Part shown: positions 9,381-17,238 of the stretch, piece by piece
How positions within the stretch are numbered: the stretch's first letter is position 1
Layout: the number at the start of each line of letters is the position of its first letter
The notes under the pieces: model-generated
Seen by the model: the letters and a program-made list of their open reading frames with translations, nothing else
What the model was told of the DNA's origin: nothing
Database searches by the model: none
Position numbers and translations under genes: made by a program
Origin: Chitinophaga barathri
Lineage (GTDB): Bacteria > Bacteroidota > Bacteroidia > Chitinophagales > Chitinophagaceae
DNA: 64,000 nt
Direction of reading: 5' to 3'
Assembly (NCBI RefSeq): GCF_003807585.1
Contig: NZ_RMBX01000007.1
Span: forward strand, 124,001-188,000

Positions 9381-9776
9381 ATAAAAACTTATTCTTTTAA
9401 CAAGGAGGAAAAGTTAAAGAGCAGGAAAATGATTGAAACGCTTTTTCGGGAAGGAAAAGCGTTTTCTATTTTCCCCTACCGCGTGATCTATATGCACGCC
9501 AGCCTGCATACGGACAAATATCCTGTACAGGCCGGCTTCAGTGTGTCGTCCCGAAAATTCCCCCATGCAGTGGACCGCAACCGCATTAAAAGGCTCGGCC
9601 GCGAGGCTTACCGTCTTCAAAAACAACCCTTCCATACCGCACTCCGCGACAGCGGCCTCCAACTCGCCGTATTTTTCATTTATACCGACAAAAAAATAGC
9701 CGATTTCGATACCCTTAGCCGCAAATTTTCGGTAATTTTAGAGAAGCTGGTCAAGGAAGCCGGTAAGAAAGAATAA
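9381..9776 (+). CDS. rnpA: Ribonuclease P protein component, probably with a non-AUG start
   Basis: Protein subunit of RNase P, which matures tRNA 5' ends. The family blocks are clear: LFREGKAF, PYRVIY, AGFSVSSRKFPHAVDRNRIKR with the RNR-type basic motif, and AVFFIYTDKKI. The first ATG (9429) gives 115 residues but cuts off family-typical sequence: reading back in frame from 9428 to 9381 gives KTYSFNKEEKLKSRK, the expected N-terminal block, preceded by ATA at 9381 (or ATT at 9375) and by a stop at 9366-9368. No ATG, GTG or TTG lies between. I therefore place the start at the ATA where homologues carry Met; a caller limited to ATG would give 9429. An AAGGAGG at 9402-9408 lies about 20 bases before the 9429 ATG, too far to be a normal ribosome site, and codes for part of the conserved block. 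Confidence 0.9.
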   Translation: MKTYSFNKEEKLKSRKMIETLFREGKAFSIFPYRVIYMHASLHTDKYPVQAGFSVSSRKFPHAVDRNRIKRLGREAYRLQKQPFHTALRDSGLQLAVFFIYTDKKIADFDTLSRKFSVILEKLVKEAGKKE

Positions 9777-9784
9777 AGGTTATT

Positions 9785-9904
9785 TAAAAGACATTGTGCG
9801 CGGATGAAAGGTGACTTCCATCCGATCTCTAAAAAGACATTACGTGCGGATGAAAGTAGGCTTCCATCCGACCTCTAAAAAAGACATTGTGCACGGATGA
9901 AACG
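9785..9904 (+). repeat. Tandem repeat of 46-47 bases spanning the yidD start
   Basis: Three imperfect copies of a unit with the core AAAAAGACATTG(T/C)GCGGATGAAA begin near 9786, 9831 and 9877; the third is cut short by the yidD coding sequence. The first two copies each carry a hairpin, CGGATGAAAG pairing with CTTCCATCCG with one mismatch and a four-base loop (9801-9824 and 9847-9870). Each copy holds an ATG (9804, 9850, 9897), and the last is the yidD start, so the unit looks like duplication of the yidD start region. Confidence 0.85.
9850..9900 (+). CDS. Possible 16-residue leader peptide ATGA-coupled to yidD
   Basis: The ATG of the second repeat copy opens a frame reading [16 protein letters not shown], whose TGA shares bases with the yidD ATG (9897-9900). 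It is the second such mini-ORF in this operon. Its coding status is uncertain because it arises from a repeat. Confidence 0.25.
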   Translation: MKVGFHPTSKKDIVHG

Positions 9905-10127
9905 ATTGATGCAAATACTCAGTATCCCGTTTATCATACTCATCAGGTTCTATCAATGGTGTATCAGCCCATGGCTGGGATCGAGATGCAGGTACACACC
10001 TACCTGCTCGCAATACGGCCTGGAAGCCTTTAAAAAACACGGCGCCGTCAAAGGAGGCTGGCTTACCATCAGGCGCATCCTGAGCTGCCACCCCTGGGGC
10101 GGCCATGGTTACGACCCGGTTCCCTGA
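9897..10127 (+). CDS. yidD: Membrane protein insertion efficiency factor YidD
   Basis: A 76-residue protein with the family signature [19 protein letters not shown], preceded by an amphipathic/hydrophobic N-terminus ([17 protein letters not shown]) and ending in [18 protein letters not shown]. YidD is thought to assist YidC-dependent membrane insertion at the inner membrane. It follows rnpA as usual, but here yidC is not next: an S41 protease comes 33 bases later. Its start sits in the third copy of a tandem repeat. Confidence 0.95.
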   Translation: MKRLMQILSIPFIILIRFYQWCISPWLGSRCRYTPTCSQYGLEAFKKHGAVKGGWLTIRRILSCHPWGGHGYDPVP

Positions 10128-10160
10128 ACCACATCCCTCATCACATTTTAATCTTGCCAC

Positions 10161-11819
10161 ATGCGGATTTCCAAAAAGATCGTACTGTTTTCACTGCTGG
10201 GCCTCTGCCTCGTGTTTGCCGCGTTCCGCACCAACGACAAATACTTCCTGATCGCAAAAAACCTGGACATATTTGCCGCCTTTTACCGTGAGCTGAACAC
10301 TTATTACGTGGAAGACCTGCCGCCCGAAAAACTCATGCAGAGAGGCATAGAAGCCATGCTGGAAGAAACGGACCCCTATACGGACTTTGTGCCGGAAGAG
10401 GAATTGGATGAACTCCGGTTTATGGCCACCGGCCGCTACGGCGGGGTAGGCACCTCCATCTATACGGAAGGCGAATGGACCTCCATCACTGACGTGTACG
10501 AAGGCAGCCCCATGGCCAAAGCCGGTGTAAAAGCTGGGGACATCATCGTGTCCCTGGACGGCAAAAGCGCGAAAAACATGGAACAGGATGAAGTGAGCCG
10601 TTACCTGAAAGGCAACCCCGGCACCACCCTTACCATCGTGCTCCGCCACCCGATCACCAGCGCGGAAAAAACCTACAAGATCGTTCGCGAAGATATCAAT
10701 GTGAAACCGGTGAGTTTCACCGGCTTCATCCGGAAAGACGTGGGTTTCATCAAAATGACTCAGTTCACCGAAAACAGCGCCGAACAGGTGCAGGCGTCTT
10801 TTGAGAAGCTGAAACAAACCAATCCGCAGATCAAAGGCCTGGTACTGGACCTCCGCGGCAACCCCGGCGGATTGCTGGAAGAAGCGGTGTCCCTTTCCAA
10901 TATTTTCATCGAAAAAAACAAACTCATCGTAAGCACCCGCGGTAAAGTAAAAAGCTGGGACAGGGAATACCGTACCGGCCAAAGCCCCGTGGATTTGAAC
11001 ATCCCACTGGTAGTGCTCACCAGCCGCTCCTCCGCTTCGGCCGCTGAAATCGTCGCGGGCGCCGTGCAGGACCTGGACCGCGGCCTCGTAGTGGGGCAGC
11101 GCTCTTATGGCAAGGGCCTGGTGCAGACCACGCGCCCGCTGCCTTACAACGCCAAGCTGAAAGTGACCACCGCGCGTTATTACACGCCCAGCGGCCGCTG
11201 CATCCAGGCAATAGATTACAGCCACCGCAACGAGGATGGCGAAGCCGATTACGTGCCCGATTCCCTGCGCCGCTCCTTTGTGACGGCAGGCGGCAGGCCC
11301 GTTAAAGACGGCGGCGGCATTGAGCCCGATGCCAAAGTGGATAATATGATGCTTAGCCAGGTGGCTATCACCCTGCTGCGCAAACAATACATCTTCGATT
11401 ACGCCACCCAATACTATTATTCCCACCCCGATGTGAAAGCTGCATCCGAATTTGCCCTGACCGACGCGGAGTTTGAAGACTTCGTGAAGTTCCTGGACGG
11501 CAAGGACTACAGCTATAAAACCCGGAGCGAAGAAGCCCTGGAAAGTTTCCGCAGTACAGCCAGCCGTGAGAAATACTACGACGGCCTGGCAAAGGAATTC
11601 GAGGCGCTTCAGCAGAAAATGAAACATGACAAAAAACAGGACCTGCTGAAAAACAAAACCGAGATCCGTCACCTGCTGGAAGAAGAGATCATGAACCGTT
11701 ATTATCCGCAACTGGGCAGGATCGAGAAAAGCCTGAGCTGGGATAAGGACGTGGAAGAGGCCGTGGCGCTGATTGGCAACCCTGCCAGGTATCAGCAGCT
11801 GCTGGGGAAAACCAACTGA
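10161..11819 (+). CDS. S41-family C-terminal processing protease with PDZ domain
   Basis: A 552-residue protein with an N-terminal signal/anchor (residues 5-22), a PDZ domain at about 95-180 (GVGTSIYTEG, VYEGSPMAKAGVKAGDIIVSLDG), the tail-protease core at 190-380 with the catalytic Ser in SSASAAEIVAGA and Lys in SYGKGLVQTT, and a helical C-terminal extension of about 170 residues. Acts in the periplasm on protein C-termini. It lies 33 bases after yidD; a TAATCTTG box at 10149-10156 ends four bases before the ATG, so it may have its own nearly leaderless transcript. Confidence 0.93.
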   Translation: MRISKKIVLFSLLGLCLVFAAFRTNDKYFLIAKNLDIFAAFYRELNTYYVEDLPPEKLMQRGIEAMLEETDPYTDFVPEEELDELRFMATGRYGGVGTSIYTEGEWTSITDVYEGSPMAKAGVKAGDIIVSLDGKSAKNMEQDEVSRYLKGNPGTTLTIVLRHPITSAEKTYKIVREDINVKPVSFTGFIRKDVGFIKMTQFTENSAEQVQASFEKLKQTNPQIKGLVLDLRGNPGGLLEEAVSLSNIFIEKNKLIVSTRGKVKSWDREYRTGQSPVDLNIPLVVLTSRSSASAAEIVAGAVQDLDRGLVVGQRSYGKGLVQTTRPLPYNAKLKVTTARYYTPSGRCIQAIDYSHRNEDGEADYVPDSLRRSFVTAGGRPVKDGGGIEPDAKVDNMMLSQVAITLLRKQYIFDYATQYYYSHPDVKAASEFALTDAEFEDFVKFLDGKDYSYKTRSEEALESFRSTASREKYYDGLAKEFEALQQKMKHDKKQDLLKNKTEIRHLLEEEIMNRYYPQLGRIEKSLSWDKDVEEAVALIGNPARYQQLLGKTN

Positions 11820-11919
11820 TCCCACCTTTAAAATATCGAAATAACAATTTAGCCATGCGGTAAACATTGCATGGTTAAATTGTTTTTTGTTTTTTTACGG
11901 TTCTACTCAAAGTAACTGT

Positions 11920-12726
11920 ATGAAAGCAATCCATTACGCAACAGCATGTTTCCTGTTGGCATTCGCCGCCTGTTCAAGCCAGAAAGCCGTTACTGACAAC
12001 GCAAAACAGGCAGATATCAACGTGCTGTGTTATAATATCCATCACGCCAATCCACCGTCTACCCCTGATAAGATAGACATTCCCGCGATCGCGAAGGTGA
12101 TCAGCGATACCAAACCGGACATCGTTGCACTGCAGGAAGTGGACGTACATACGGACCGCTCCGGCAAAAGTCTCCACCAGTCAGAAGAGCTGGCCAGGCT
12201 CAGCGGCATGAAATCATTTTTTGCAAAAGGCATCGATTATGGCGGCGGTGAATATGGCGTTGCTATCCTGAGCCGCTATCCTATCCTCGAAACAAACAGG
12301 TACCCGCTCACCACCGTTGCCGGTACTAATGGCGAGCCGCGCGTACTGGCTACCGCATTGCTCCAGCTGCCCGGCAACCGCAAGGTGCTGATGGCCTGTA
12401 CCCATCTGGACGCGCAGCGCGGAGACACCAACCGCACTGTTCAGATCAGGGAGATCATGGAAATACTGAAAAAACAACAATACCCGGTGATCATAGCCGG
12501 CGACCTGAATGCGCCGGAAAACAGCAGTGTCATCAATACACTTGATCAGCATTTCACCCGCAGCTGTACAAACTGCGGGTTCACCATTCCCGTTGAAAAC
12601 CCGCGCCGCTGCATCGATTTCATTGCCTTTAGCCAGGGTAAGTTCGAAACGGTGAGCCACAACGTTATCCAGGAAAAATACGCGTCGGACCATTTGCCCA
12701 TGACTGCGGTATTACATCTCAAATAA
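11920..12726 (+). CDS. Endonuclease/exonuclease/phosphatase-family lipoprotein
   Basis: A 268-residue protein with a lipoprotein signal (LLAFAACSS, lipid-bearing Cys near residue 17), chosen at the internal ATG because the longer frame would put 11 residues before it. The EEP fold is shown by NVLCYNIHHA, DIVALQEVDVHTDRSG, THLDAQRGD, AGDLNAPENS and the catalytic SDHLPM. Such exported members act as phosphodiesterases or phosphatases; the substrate is unknown. It is monocistronic as far as can be seen. Confidence 0.88.
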   Translation: MKAIHYATACFLLAFAACSSQKAVTDNAKQADINVLCYNIHHANPPSTPDKIDIPAIAKVISDTKPDIVALQEVDVHTDRSGKSLHQSEELARLSGMKSFFAKGIDYGGGEYGVAILSRYPILETNRYPLTTVAGTNGEPRVLATALLQLPGNRKVLMACTHLDAQRGDTNRTVQIREIMEILKKQQYPVIIAGDLNAPENSSVINTLDQHFTRSCTNCGFTIPVENPRRCIDFIAFSQGKFETVSHNVIQEKYASDHLPMTAVLHLK

Positions 12727-12814
12727 GCGTGGAGATTGGATTTGCTGAAATTAATCGTTAAATTAAAGGTTTGAGGTAACCCACGTTCACAATAACTATA
12801 AAAGCTAACAGCAC

Positions 12815-14200
12815 ATGAGTAATCAATCTAATGGCAACTCCCGCCGCGGTTTTATCAACAAACTGGCAAAAGGGGTTGTAGGTGCGTCACTGATTCCGAA
12901 CATCATCACCGCGGCAGACAGGAAACGCAGCCTGGAACAGCTTTCCAGGCAGAAAGATCATTACAGCGCAAACGACAATATCCAGATCGCGCTGATCGGG
13001 GCCGGCGGCATGGGCAATGCTGATGCGGATACTGCTATCACCGTGCCCGGCGTGAAGCTCATCGCAGCCTGCGACCTGTACGACGGCCGCCTTGCCGATG
13101 CCAAAAAGAAATACGGCAGCGACATTTACACCACCCGTGATTATAAGGAAATACTGGCCCGTAAAGACATTGACGCGGTGATCATCGCCACGCCTGACAG
13201 CTGGCACAAGGATATTTCCGTGGCTGCCATGAACGCCGGCAAAAGCGTGTATTGCGAAAAACCGATGGTGCACGACGTGACGGAAGGCCATGCAGTAGTA
13301 GAAGCGCAGAACAAAAACAAAGTTGTATACGAAGTAGGCAGCCAGGGCGTAAGCTCACTGGGCAACGAAAAAGCCCGCCAGTTGCTGAAAGACGGGGCCA
13401 TTGGCCAGCTGAACTATGCGGAAGGTTTCTGGGCGCGTATGTCCCCCTTCGGCGCATGGCAGTACCCCATCCCTGCTGATGCTTCGCCTTCAACTGTAGG
13501 CTGGGACGCGTTCCTGGCAAACAATACCAAACGTGCATTTGATCCCCTGCGTTTTTTCCGCTGGAGGAATTATAAAGATTACGGCACCGGCGTATCCGGC
13601 GACCTTTTCGTACACCTGTTCTCCAGCCTTCATCTCGTAACCGGCTCCATCGGCCCTGAAAAGATCATGGCCACCGGTGGCCTGCGTTACTGGAAAGACG
13701 GCCGTGAAGTACCGGACGTGATGCTCGGTATGTTCGACTACCCGCAGACGGACATTCATCCCGCGTTTAACCTGTCCCTCCGTGTGAACTTTGTGGACGG
13801 CACCGGTGGTACCAACTACCTGCGTATGGTGGGCAGCGAAGGCTCCATGACCGTAGAGTGGGACAAAGTGACCCTCTACCGGAATAAAGCCTACGCCGCA
13901 ACAGACGATCCGTTGCTGCAAACCAAAAAAGCACAGGACAGCGGCAAACAATACGTGTATGAAAGAGCGCACATGCTGCCGCCCGATCATATGGAATACG
14001 TGGCAGACAAAGGCTACAAAGGCGCACATTTTGATCACTTCTACAACCTGTTCAACGCGATGCGCACCAAAGGGAAAGTGAATGAAGACGCACTGTTCGG
14101 CTTCCGCGCGGCGGCTCCCGCATTGCTTTGCAACGACAGTTATTTCCAGAACAAGATCATGTACTGGGACCCGAAGAACCTGAAAACCGTCAACAAGTAA
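12815..14200 (+). CDS. Gfo/Idh/MocA-family oxidoreductase, exported
   Basis: A 461-residue protein with a twin-arginine-like leader (SRRGFINKLAKGVVGASLIP), then a Rossmann fold beginning ALIGAGGMGNAD and the family motif CEKPMVHD with the catalytic-site Lys, and a C-terminal sheet domain. These enzymes oxidise or isomerise sugar carbons with NAD(P). The paired DUF1080 lipoprotein 12 bases downstream suggests 3-keto-glycoside chemistry in the periplasm or at the outer membrane; that is an inference from the neighbour. Export by Tat fits binding of the cofactor in the cytoplasm first. Confidence 0.9.
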   Translation: MSNQSNGNSRRGFINKLAKGVVGASLIPNIITAADRKRSLEQLSRQKDHYSANDNIQIALIGAGGMGNADADTAITVPGVKLIAACDLYDGRLADAKKKYGSDIYTTRDYKEILARKDIDAVIIATPDSWHKDISVAAMNAGKSVYCEKPMVHDVTEGHAVVEAQNKNKVVYEVGSQGVSSLGNEKARQLLKDGAIGQLNYAEGFWARMSPFGAWQYPIPADASPSTVGWDAFLANNTKRAFDPLRFFRWRNYKDYGTGVSGDLFVHLFSSLHLVTGSIGPEKIMATGGLRYWKDGREVPDVMLGMFDYPQTDIHPAFNLSLRVNFVDGTGGTNYLRMVGSEGSMTVEWDKVTLYRNKAYAATDDPLLQTKKAQDSGKQYVYERAHMLPPDHMEYVADKGYKGAHFDHFYNLFNAMRTKGKVNEDALFGFRAAAPALLCNDSYFQNKIMYWDPKNLKTVNK

Positions 14201-14212
14201 ACAACAGATAGT

Positions 14213-14989
14213 ATGCAAAAATTAATATTACCTGCGTTTGCAGCAGCTACGCTCGCCCTGGCATCCTGCGGCGGTGGCGCTCCGAAAGAAGAGAAAAAGG
14301 ATTCGATTGCCATCGGCAGCGAAAACAAAACAGCCACAGCGCCACAAGCCAATGTGCTGACCACGGAAGAAACAGCAGCAGGCTGGAAACTCCTGTTCAA
14401 CGGCTCAAACCTTGACGGGTGGAGGATATACCAAAACAAACCTTCCAATACCTGGGGCGTAGTAGACGGTACTTTACATTGCACCGGCAGCACCACAGAT
14501 AAAAGCGACATGCGCGGCGACCTGCTGTCCAACGACGAGTACGAGAACTTTGAGCTGGAAACAGACTGGAAGCTGGCCCCGCAGGGCAACAGCGGCATCC
14601 TCTACCTGGTGACCGAAGAGTTTAAGGCACCCTACATGAGCGGCCCTGAGTACCAGCTGATCGATGATGAGAACTTCCCCGAAAAGCTGGAAGACTGGCA
14701 GAAGTCAGGCGCGAACTATGCGATGAACCCGCCGTCCAAACTGGCTGCGAAGCCTATCGGCGAGTGGAACCATACCCGCATCGTGGTGAACAAAGGACAC
14801 GTGGAGCATTGGCTGAACGGTGAGAAAGTGGTGGACACGCAAATGTGGACACCCGAGTGGGAAAAGGCCAAAAAGACCGGCAAATGGAAGGACTACAAAG
14901 GTTATGGCTCCGCTAAAAAAGGCCACATCTGCGTACAGGACCATGGCAGCGAGATCTGGTTCAGGAACATGAAGATCAAATCCCTGTAG
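14213..14989 (+). CDS. DUF1080 (3-keto-disaccharide hydrolase-like) lipoprotein
   Basis: A 258-residue protein with a lipoprotein signal (LALASCGGG, Cys about residue 19), a low-complexity linker, and a concanavalin-like jelly-roll with the DUF1080 pattern: GWKLLFNGSNLDGW, WGVVDGTLHC, FELETDWKL, NSGILYLV and GHICVQDHGSEIWFRNMKI. Family members cleave 3-keto-glycosides without hydrolytic acid/base chemistry. It is co-transcribed with the oxidoreductase, which could supply or use the keto sugar. Confidence 0.9.
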   Translation: MQKLILPAFAAATLALASCGGGAPKEEKKDSIAIGSENKTATAPQANVLTTEETAAGWKLLFNGSNLDGWRIYQNKPSNTWGVVDGTLHCTGSTTDKSDMRGDLLSNDEYENFELETDWKLAPQGNSGILYLVTEEFKAPYMSGPEYQLIDDENFPEKLEDWQKSGANYAMNPPSKLAAKPIGEWNHTRIVVNKGHVEHWLNGEKVVDTQMWTPEWEKAKKTGKWKDYKGYGSAKKGHICVQDHGSEIWFRNMKIKSL

Positions 14990-15005
14990 GGGAAAATACG
15001 AGTAT

Positions 15006-15042
15006 AAAAAAAGGGTCAGCATCATCTGCTGACCCTTTTTTA
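15006..15042. terminator. Bidirectional terminator between DUF1080 and sod
   Basis: GGGTCAGC (15013-15020) pairs with GCTGACCC (15028-15035), flanked by an A run on the left and a T run on the right, so it works for the + strand DUF1080 gene and the convergent - strand superoxide dismutase. Confidence 0.9.
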
Positions 15043-15060
15043 TTGTAAGCCATAAGGCTG

Positions 15061-15654
15061 TTAGAACCTTTTGCTAACAGCATCCCAATTTACCACGTTC
15101 CAGAAAGCGGCGAGGTATTCAGCGCGGCGGTTCTGGTATTTGAGGTAATAGGCATGTTCCCAAACGTCTACGCCCAGGATGGGGGTACCTTTCACTTCGG
15201 CAACGTCCATCAGGGGATTGTCCTGGTTAGGCGTGGAAGTGATCTCAAGCTTACCGTCTTTCACGATCAGCCAGGCCCAGCCTGAACCGAAGCGGGAAAC
15301 GCCGGCAGCGTTGAATTTTTCCTTGAATGCATCAAAAGAACCGAAAGCACTGTTGATCGCATCACCCAGTTTACCGGAGGGAGCGCCGCCGGCGTTGGGG
15401 CCGAGGCTGGTCCAGAAGAAAGAGTGGTTCCAGTGACCACCGCCGTTGTTGCGAACCGCGGGGCTGATGGAGCCGGCTTTGGCTACCAGGTCTTCCAGGG
15501 ATTTATTCTCATTCTCTGTTCCGGCGATAGCCTTGTTCAGATTGTCTACATAAGCCTGGTGGTGCTTGCCGTGGTGAATTTCCATTGTCAGCTTGTCGAA
15601 GTGCGGTTCAAGCGCATCGGAAGCATACGGCAATGCAGGAAGTGTAAAAGCCAT
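15061..15654 (-). CDS. sodA: Superoxide dismutase, Mn/Fe type
   Basis: A 197-residue cytoplasmic enzyme converting superoxide to peroxide and oxygen. Metal ligands are visible: His near residue 27 (MEIHHGKHH), His in [11 protein letters not shown], and Asp/His in [15 protein letters not shown]. The sequence [12 protein letters not shown] carries the Gln typical of Mn-type enzymes, but Bacteroidota members are often cambialistic, so the metal is left open. It has a good promoter (15700-15731) and its own terminator, and stands divergent from a PAS-LuxR regulator. Confidence 0.95.
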   Translation of the reverse strand: MAFTLPALPYASDALEPHFDKLTMEIHHGKHHQAYVDNLNKAIAGTENENKSLEDLVAKAGSISPAVRNNGGGHWNHSFFWTSLGPNAGGAPSGKLGDAINSAFGSFDAFKEKFNAAGVSRFGSGWAWLIVKDGKLEITSTPNQDNPLMDVAEVKGTPILGVDVWEHAYYLKYQNRRAEYLAAFWNVVNWDAVSKRF

Positions 15655-15699
15655 AATTCAATTTTTATGGGTTTAAGAATTGTATTTCAATTAGAGGAC

Positions 15700-15731
15700 C
15701 AAATTTACTGCCTAATAGGGGAATTGTCAAA
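15700..15731 (-). promoter_or_regulatory. Promoter of superoxide dismutase
   Basis: Read on the - strand: TTTG (15731-15728), 20 bases, then TAAATTTG (15707-15700). Both elements match the Bacteroidota consensus exactly, with about 45 bases to the ATG. Confidence 0.75.
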
Positions 15732-15837
15732 CCCTTTCTCCGGCAGTTCATCGAACCCTTTGTGAAGTGCTTTGTTATTGAGGGAAAAGCAGTGTTAACG
15801 GCGTTTGGATATATGGCTTTTTCTTTTATATTTACAT

Positions 15838-15855
15838 AAAGGTGTTATAACCTTT
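15838..15855. promoter_or_regulatory. Inverted repeat AAAGGT-N6-ACCTTT upstream of the PAS-LuxR gene
   Basis: Six-base arms with six bases between, about 70 bases before the regulator ATG and in the divergent spacer with sod. An operator is possible; the rest of the 271-base spacer shows no gene. Confidence 0.35.
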
Positions 15856-15925
15856 GTTTCGCAATTATTTATATTCGTATAGTATTCATCGTTAGTTTTC
15901 ACTATTGTTTGTTTAAAACATTAAT

Positions 15926-16627
15926 ATGCAGGACATGGGCACAGAAAACCGCGACTCTCATGATGCGCTTGTATCGGAGAATGCGCAATTGAGGAGCCGG
16001 CTTGAACATTTGGAGGCCATTATAGACAAGGTTCCCGCAATGTTATATACGTCCAACAACTCCAAAAAGGCTATCAACTGGTGCAACGGGCGTTTGACAG
16101 AGACCCTCGGCTATTCCCGGGAGGAGATCATTACACTGGGCGTTGAGTTTTTCAGGCAGGTAACCCACCCCGAAGACGCCAGTATTCTCACTATTTCGCA
16201 GCAGTCGTTCAGGGACAAAAAAGGAATGTTCGGCGGTGTAATGCGCGTACGGAGGCGTGGCAGCAATGAATGGTTTTGGGTCGTCGGCTTAGGTGTACCT
16301 TTTACATTTGATCAGCAGGGGAATGTAGTGGACGTGGTATGCGTGTTCCTGGACTTTTCCAATGCGATAGACACCGGCAACCAGATCAGCGAAGCCTTGC
16401 GGGTAGTGCTGCGCAGGCGGAACGAAGATGTCCTTAATAAGCTCACCGCCCGCGAAAAGGACATATTTACACTGGCCGCCAGAGGCCATAACAATAAAGA
16501 AATCGCAGAGAAGCTGAACCTCAGCAGGTATACCATTGAGACCCATAGAAAAAACATCAGGCTTAAGCTGAAAGTTAGAAACACCCCGGAACTGGTGGCC
16601 CTCGCCAAACAGATTGGTTTACAATAA
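15926..16627 (+). CDS. PAS-domain LuxR-family transcriptional regulator
   Basis: A 233-residue one-component regulator. A short N-terminal helix leads to a PAS domain at about residues 35-145 (AMLYTSNNSKKAINWCNG, GYSREEIITLG, VTHPEDA), and a GerE/LuxR helix-turn-helix occupies the last 65 residues (TAREKDIFTLAARGHNNKEI, LSRYTIETHRKNIR). No signal peptide or membrane segment. The ligand of the PAS domain and the targets are unknown; it is divergent from sod. A nearby second ATG (15935) would also be acceptable. Confidence 0.9.
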   Translation: MQDMGTENRDSHDALVSENAQLRSRLEHLEAIIDKVPAMLYTSNNSKKAINWCNGRLTETLGYSREEIITLGVEFFRQVTHPEDASILTISQQSFRDKKGMFGGVMRVRRRGSNEWFWVVGLGVPFTFDQQGNVVDVVCVFLDFSNAIDTGNQISEALRVVLRRRNEDVLNKLTAREKDIFTLAARGHNNKEIAEKLNLSRYTIETHRKNIRLKLKVRNTPELVALAKQIGLQ

Positions 16628-16734
16628 CCCACACTCATTATGATTTTTCCGCATATTGATTATCAGGATACATATTCCCTATTTCTAATTTATAAAAGCG
16701 CTACAACGCTTGTGTGATCCGCAATTCCATGGGA

Positions 16735-16758
16735 AAAATACCCAAGCTTGGGTATTTT
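16735..16758. repeat. Perfect 24-base palindrome centred on AAGCTT
   Basis: The 12 bases AAAATACCCAAG (16735-16746) are followed at once by their exact reverse complement. As RNA it would form a stem with almost no loop after the PAS-LuxR gene; as DNA it is a symmetric binding site before the 69-residue ORF. A smaller hairpin AAGCG/CGCTT lies just upstream near 16695. Confidence 0.8.
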
Positions 16759-16843
16759 CCGGCGTTCTAAACTCCAGTAATTTAGTAGCCTGAATTAAGA
16801 ACGGAGTTCATTTGGATAGTTTTTTGAGGTAATACTTATCACT

Positions 16844-17053
16844 ATGATAACCGAAGACAAGGCGTATGATATCCTGGCGTTGGATCAATCCGCCACACCT
16901 GAAGAAATACTTGCCAGGTATCAAGCATTAAAGGACCAGTACAAGAAAATCAAAGAAGAGACGGAGGACCTGAAAACCCAATTGGCCTATCAATTGAAAA
17001 CAATTGAGCTGGATGACGTATTCATTTACTTCCGTACTTGTCAAAAGATATAA
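16844..17053 (+). CDS. Small J-domain-like protein, function unknown
   Basis: A 69-residue acidic protein. The opening (DKAYDILALDQSATPEEILARYQALKDQYKK) follows the helix I-II pattern of a J domain (yxiLgl...as.eEI..aYr.l), but no HPD tripeptide follows, so it cannot be a normal DnaK cochaperone. I do not recognise a family with certainty. It stands alone between the 24-base palindrome and the SPFH gene. Confidence 0.55.
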   Translation: MITEDKAYDILALDQSATPEEILARYQALKDQYKKIKEETEDLKTQLAYQLKTIELDDVFIYFRTCQKI

Positions 17054-17198
17054 CACTTTGTTTCATCTTTCATGCATTGTTGTCGTGTTTAACCCACACG
17101 ATTCATCCATTGTTTGTTAGCCACCAAAACCTTGCGATCCGGTCTTTACATCCGCAAGTTTGGAAACCCGCTTATCCTGCAAATTAATATCTGTAGTG

Positions 17199-17232
17199 AA
17201 GGATTTTGATTACATTTATAACTCAAATCCTT
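17199..17232 (+). promoter_or_regulatory. Inverted repeat just before the SPFH start
   Basis: AAGGATTT (17199-17206) and AAATCCTT (17225-17232) are complementary, with 18 bases between, ending seven bases before the ATG. It could fold in the mRNA leader near the start codon. Confidence 0.35.
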
Positions 17233-17238
17233 TACACT

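Noticed and set aside
9402..9408. AAGGAGG as ribosome site for the rnpA ATG at 9429
   Set aside because: It is about 20 bases from that ATG, Bacteroidota rarely use such sites, and it encodes part of a conserved KEE block.
9785..9904. CRISPR-like regular repeat
   Set aside because: Repeat units are adjacent without unique spacers, only 2.5 copies, and they include the yidD start.
10191..11867. 558-codon open frame on the - strand across the S41 protease gene
   Set aside because: It is exactly antisense to a gene with clear catalytic motifs, has no recognisable domain, and arises from strong G/C bias at third positions.
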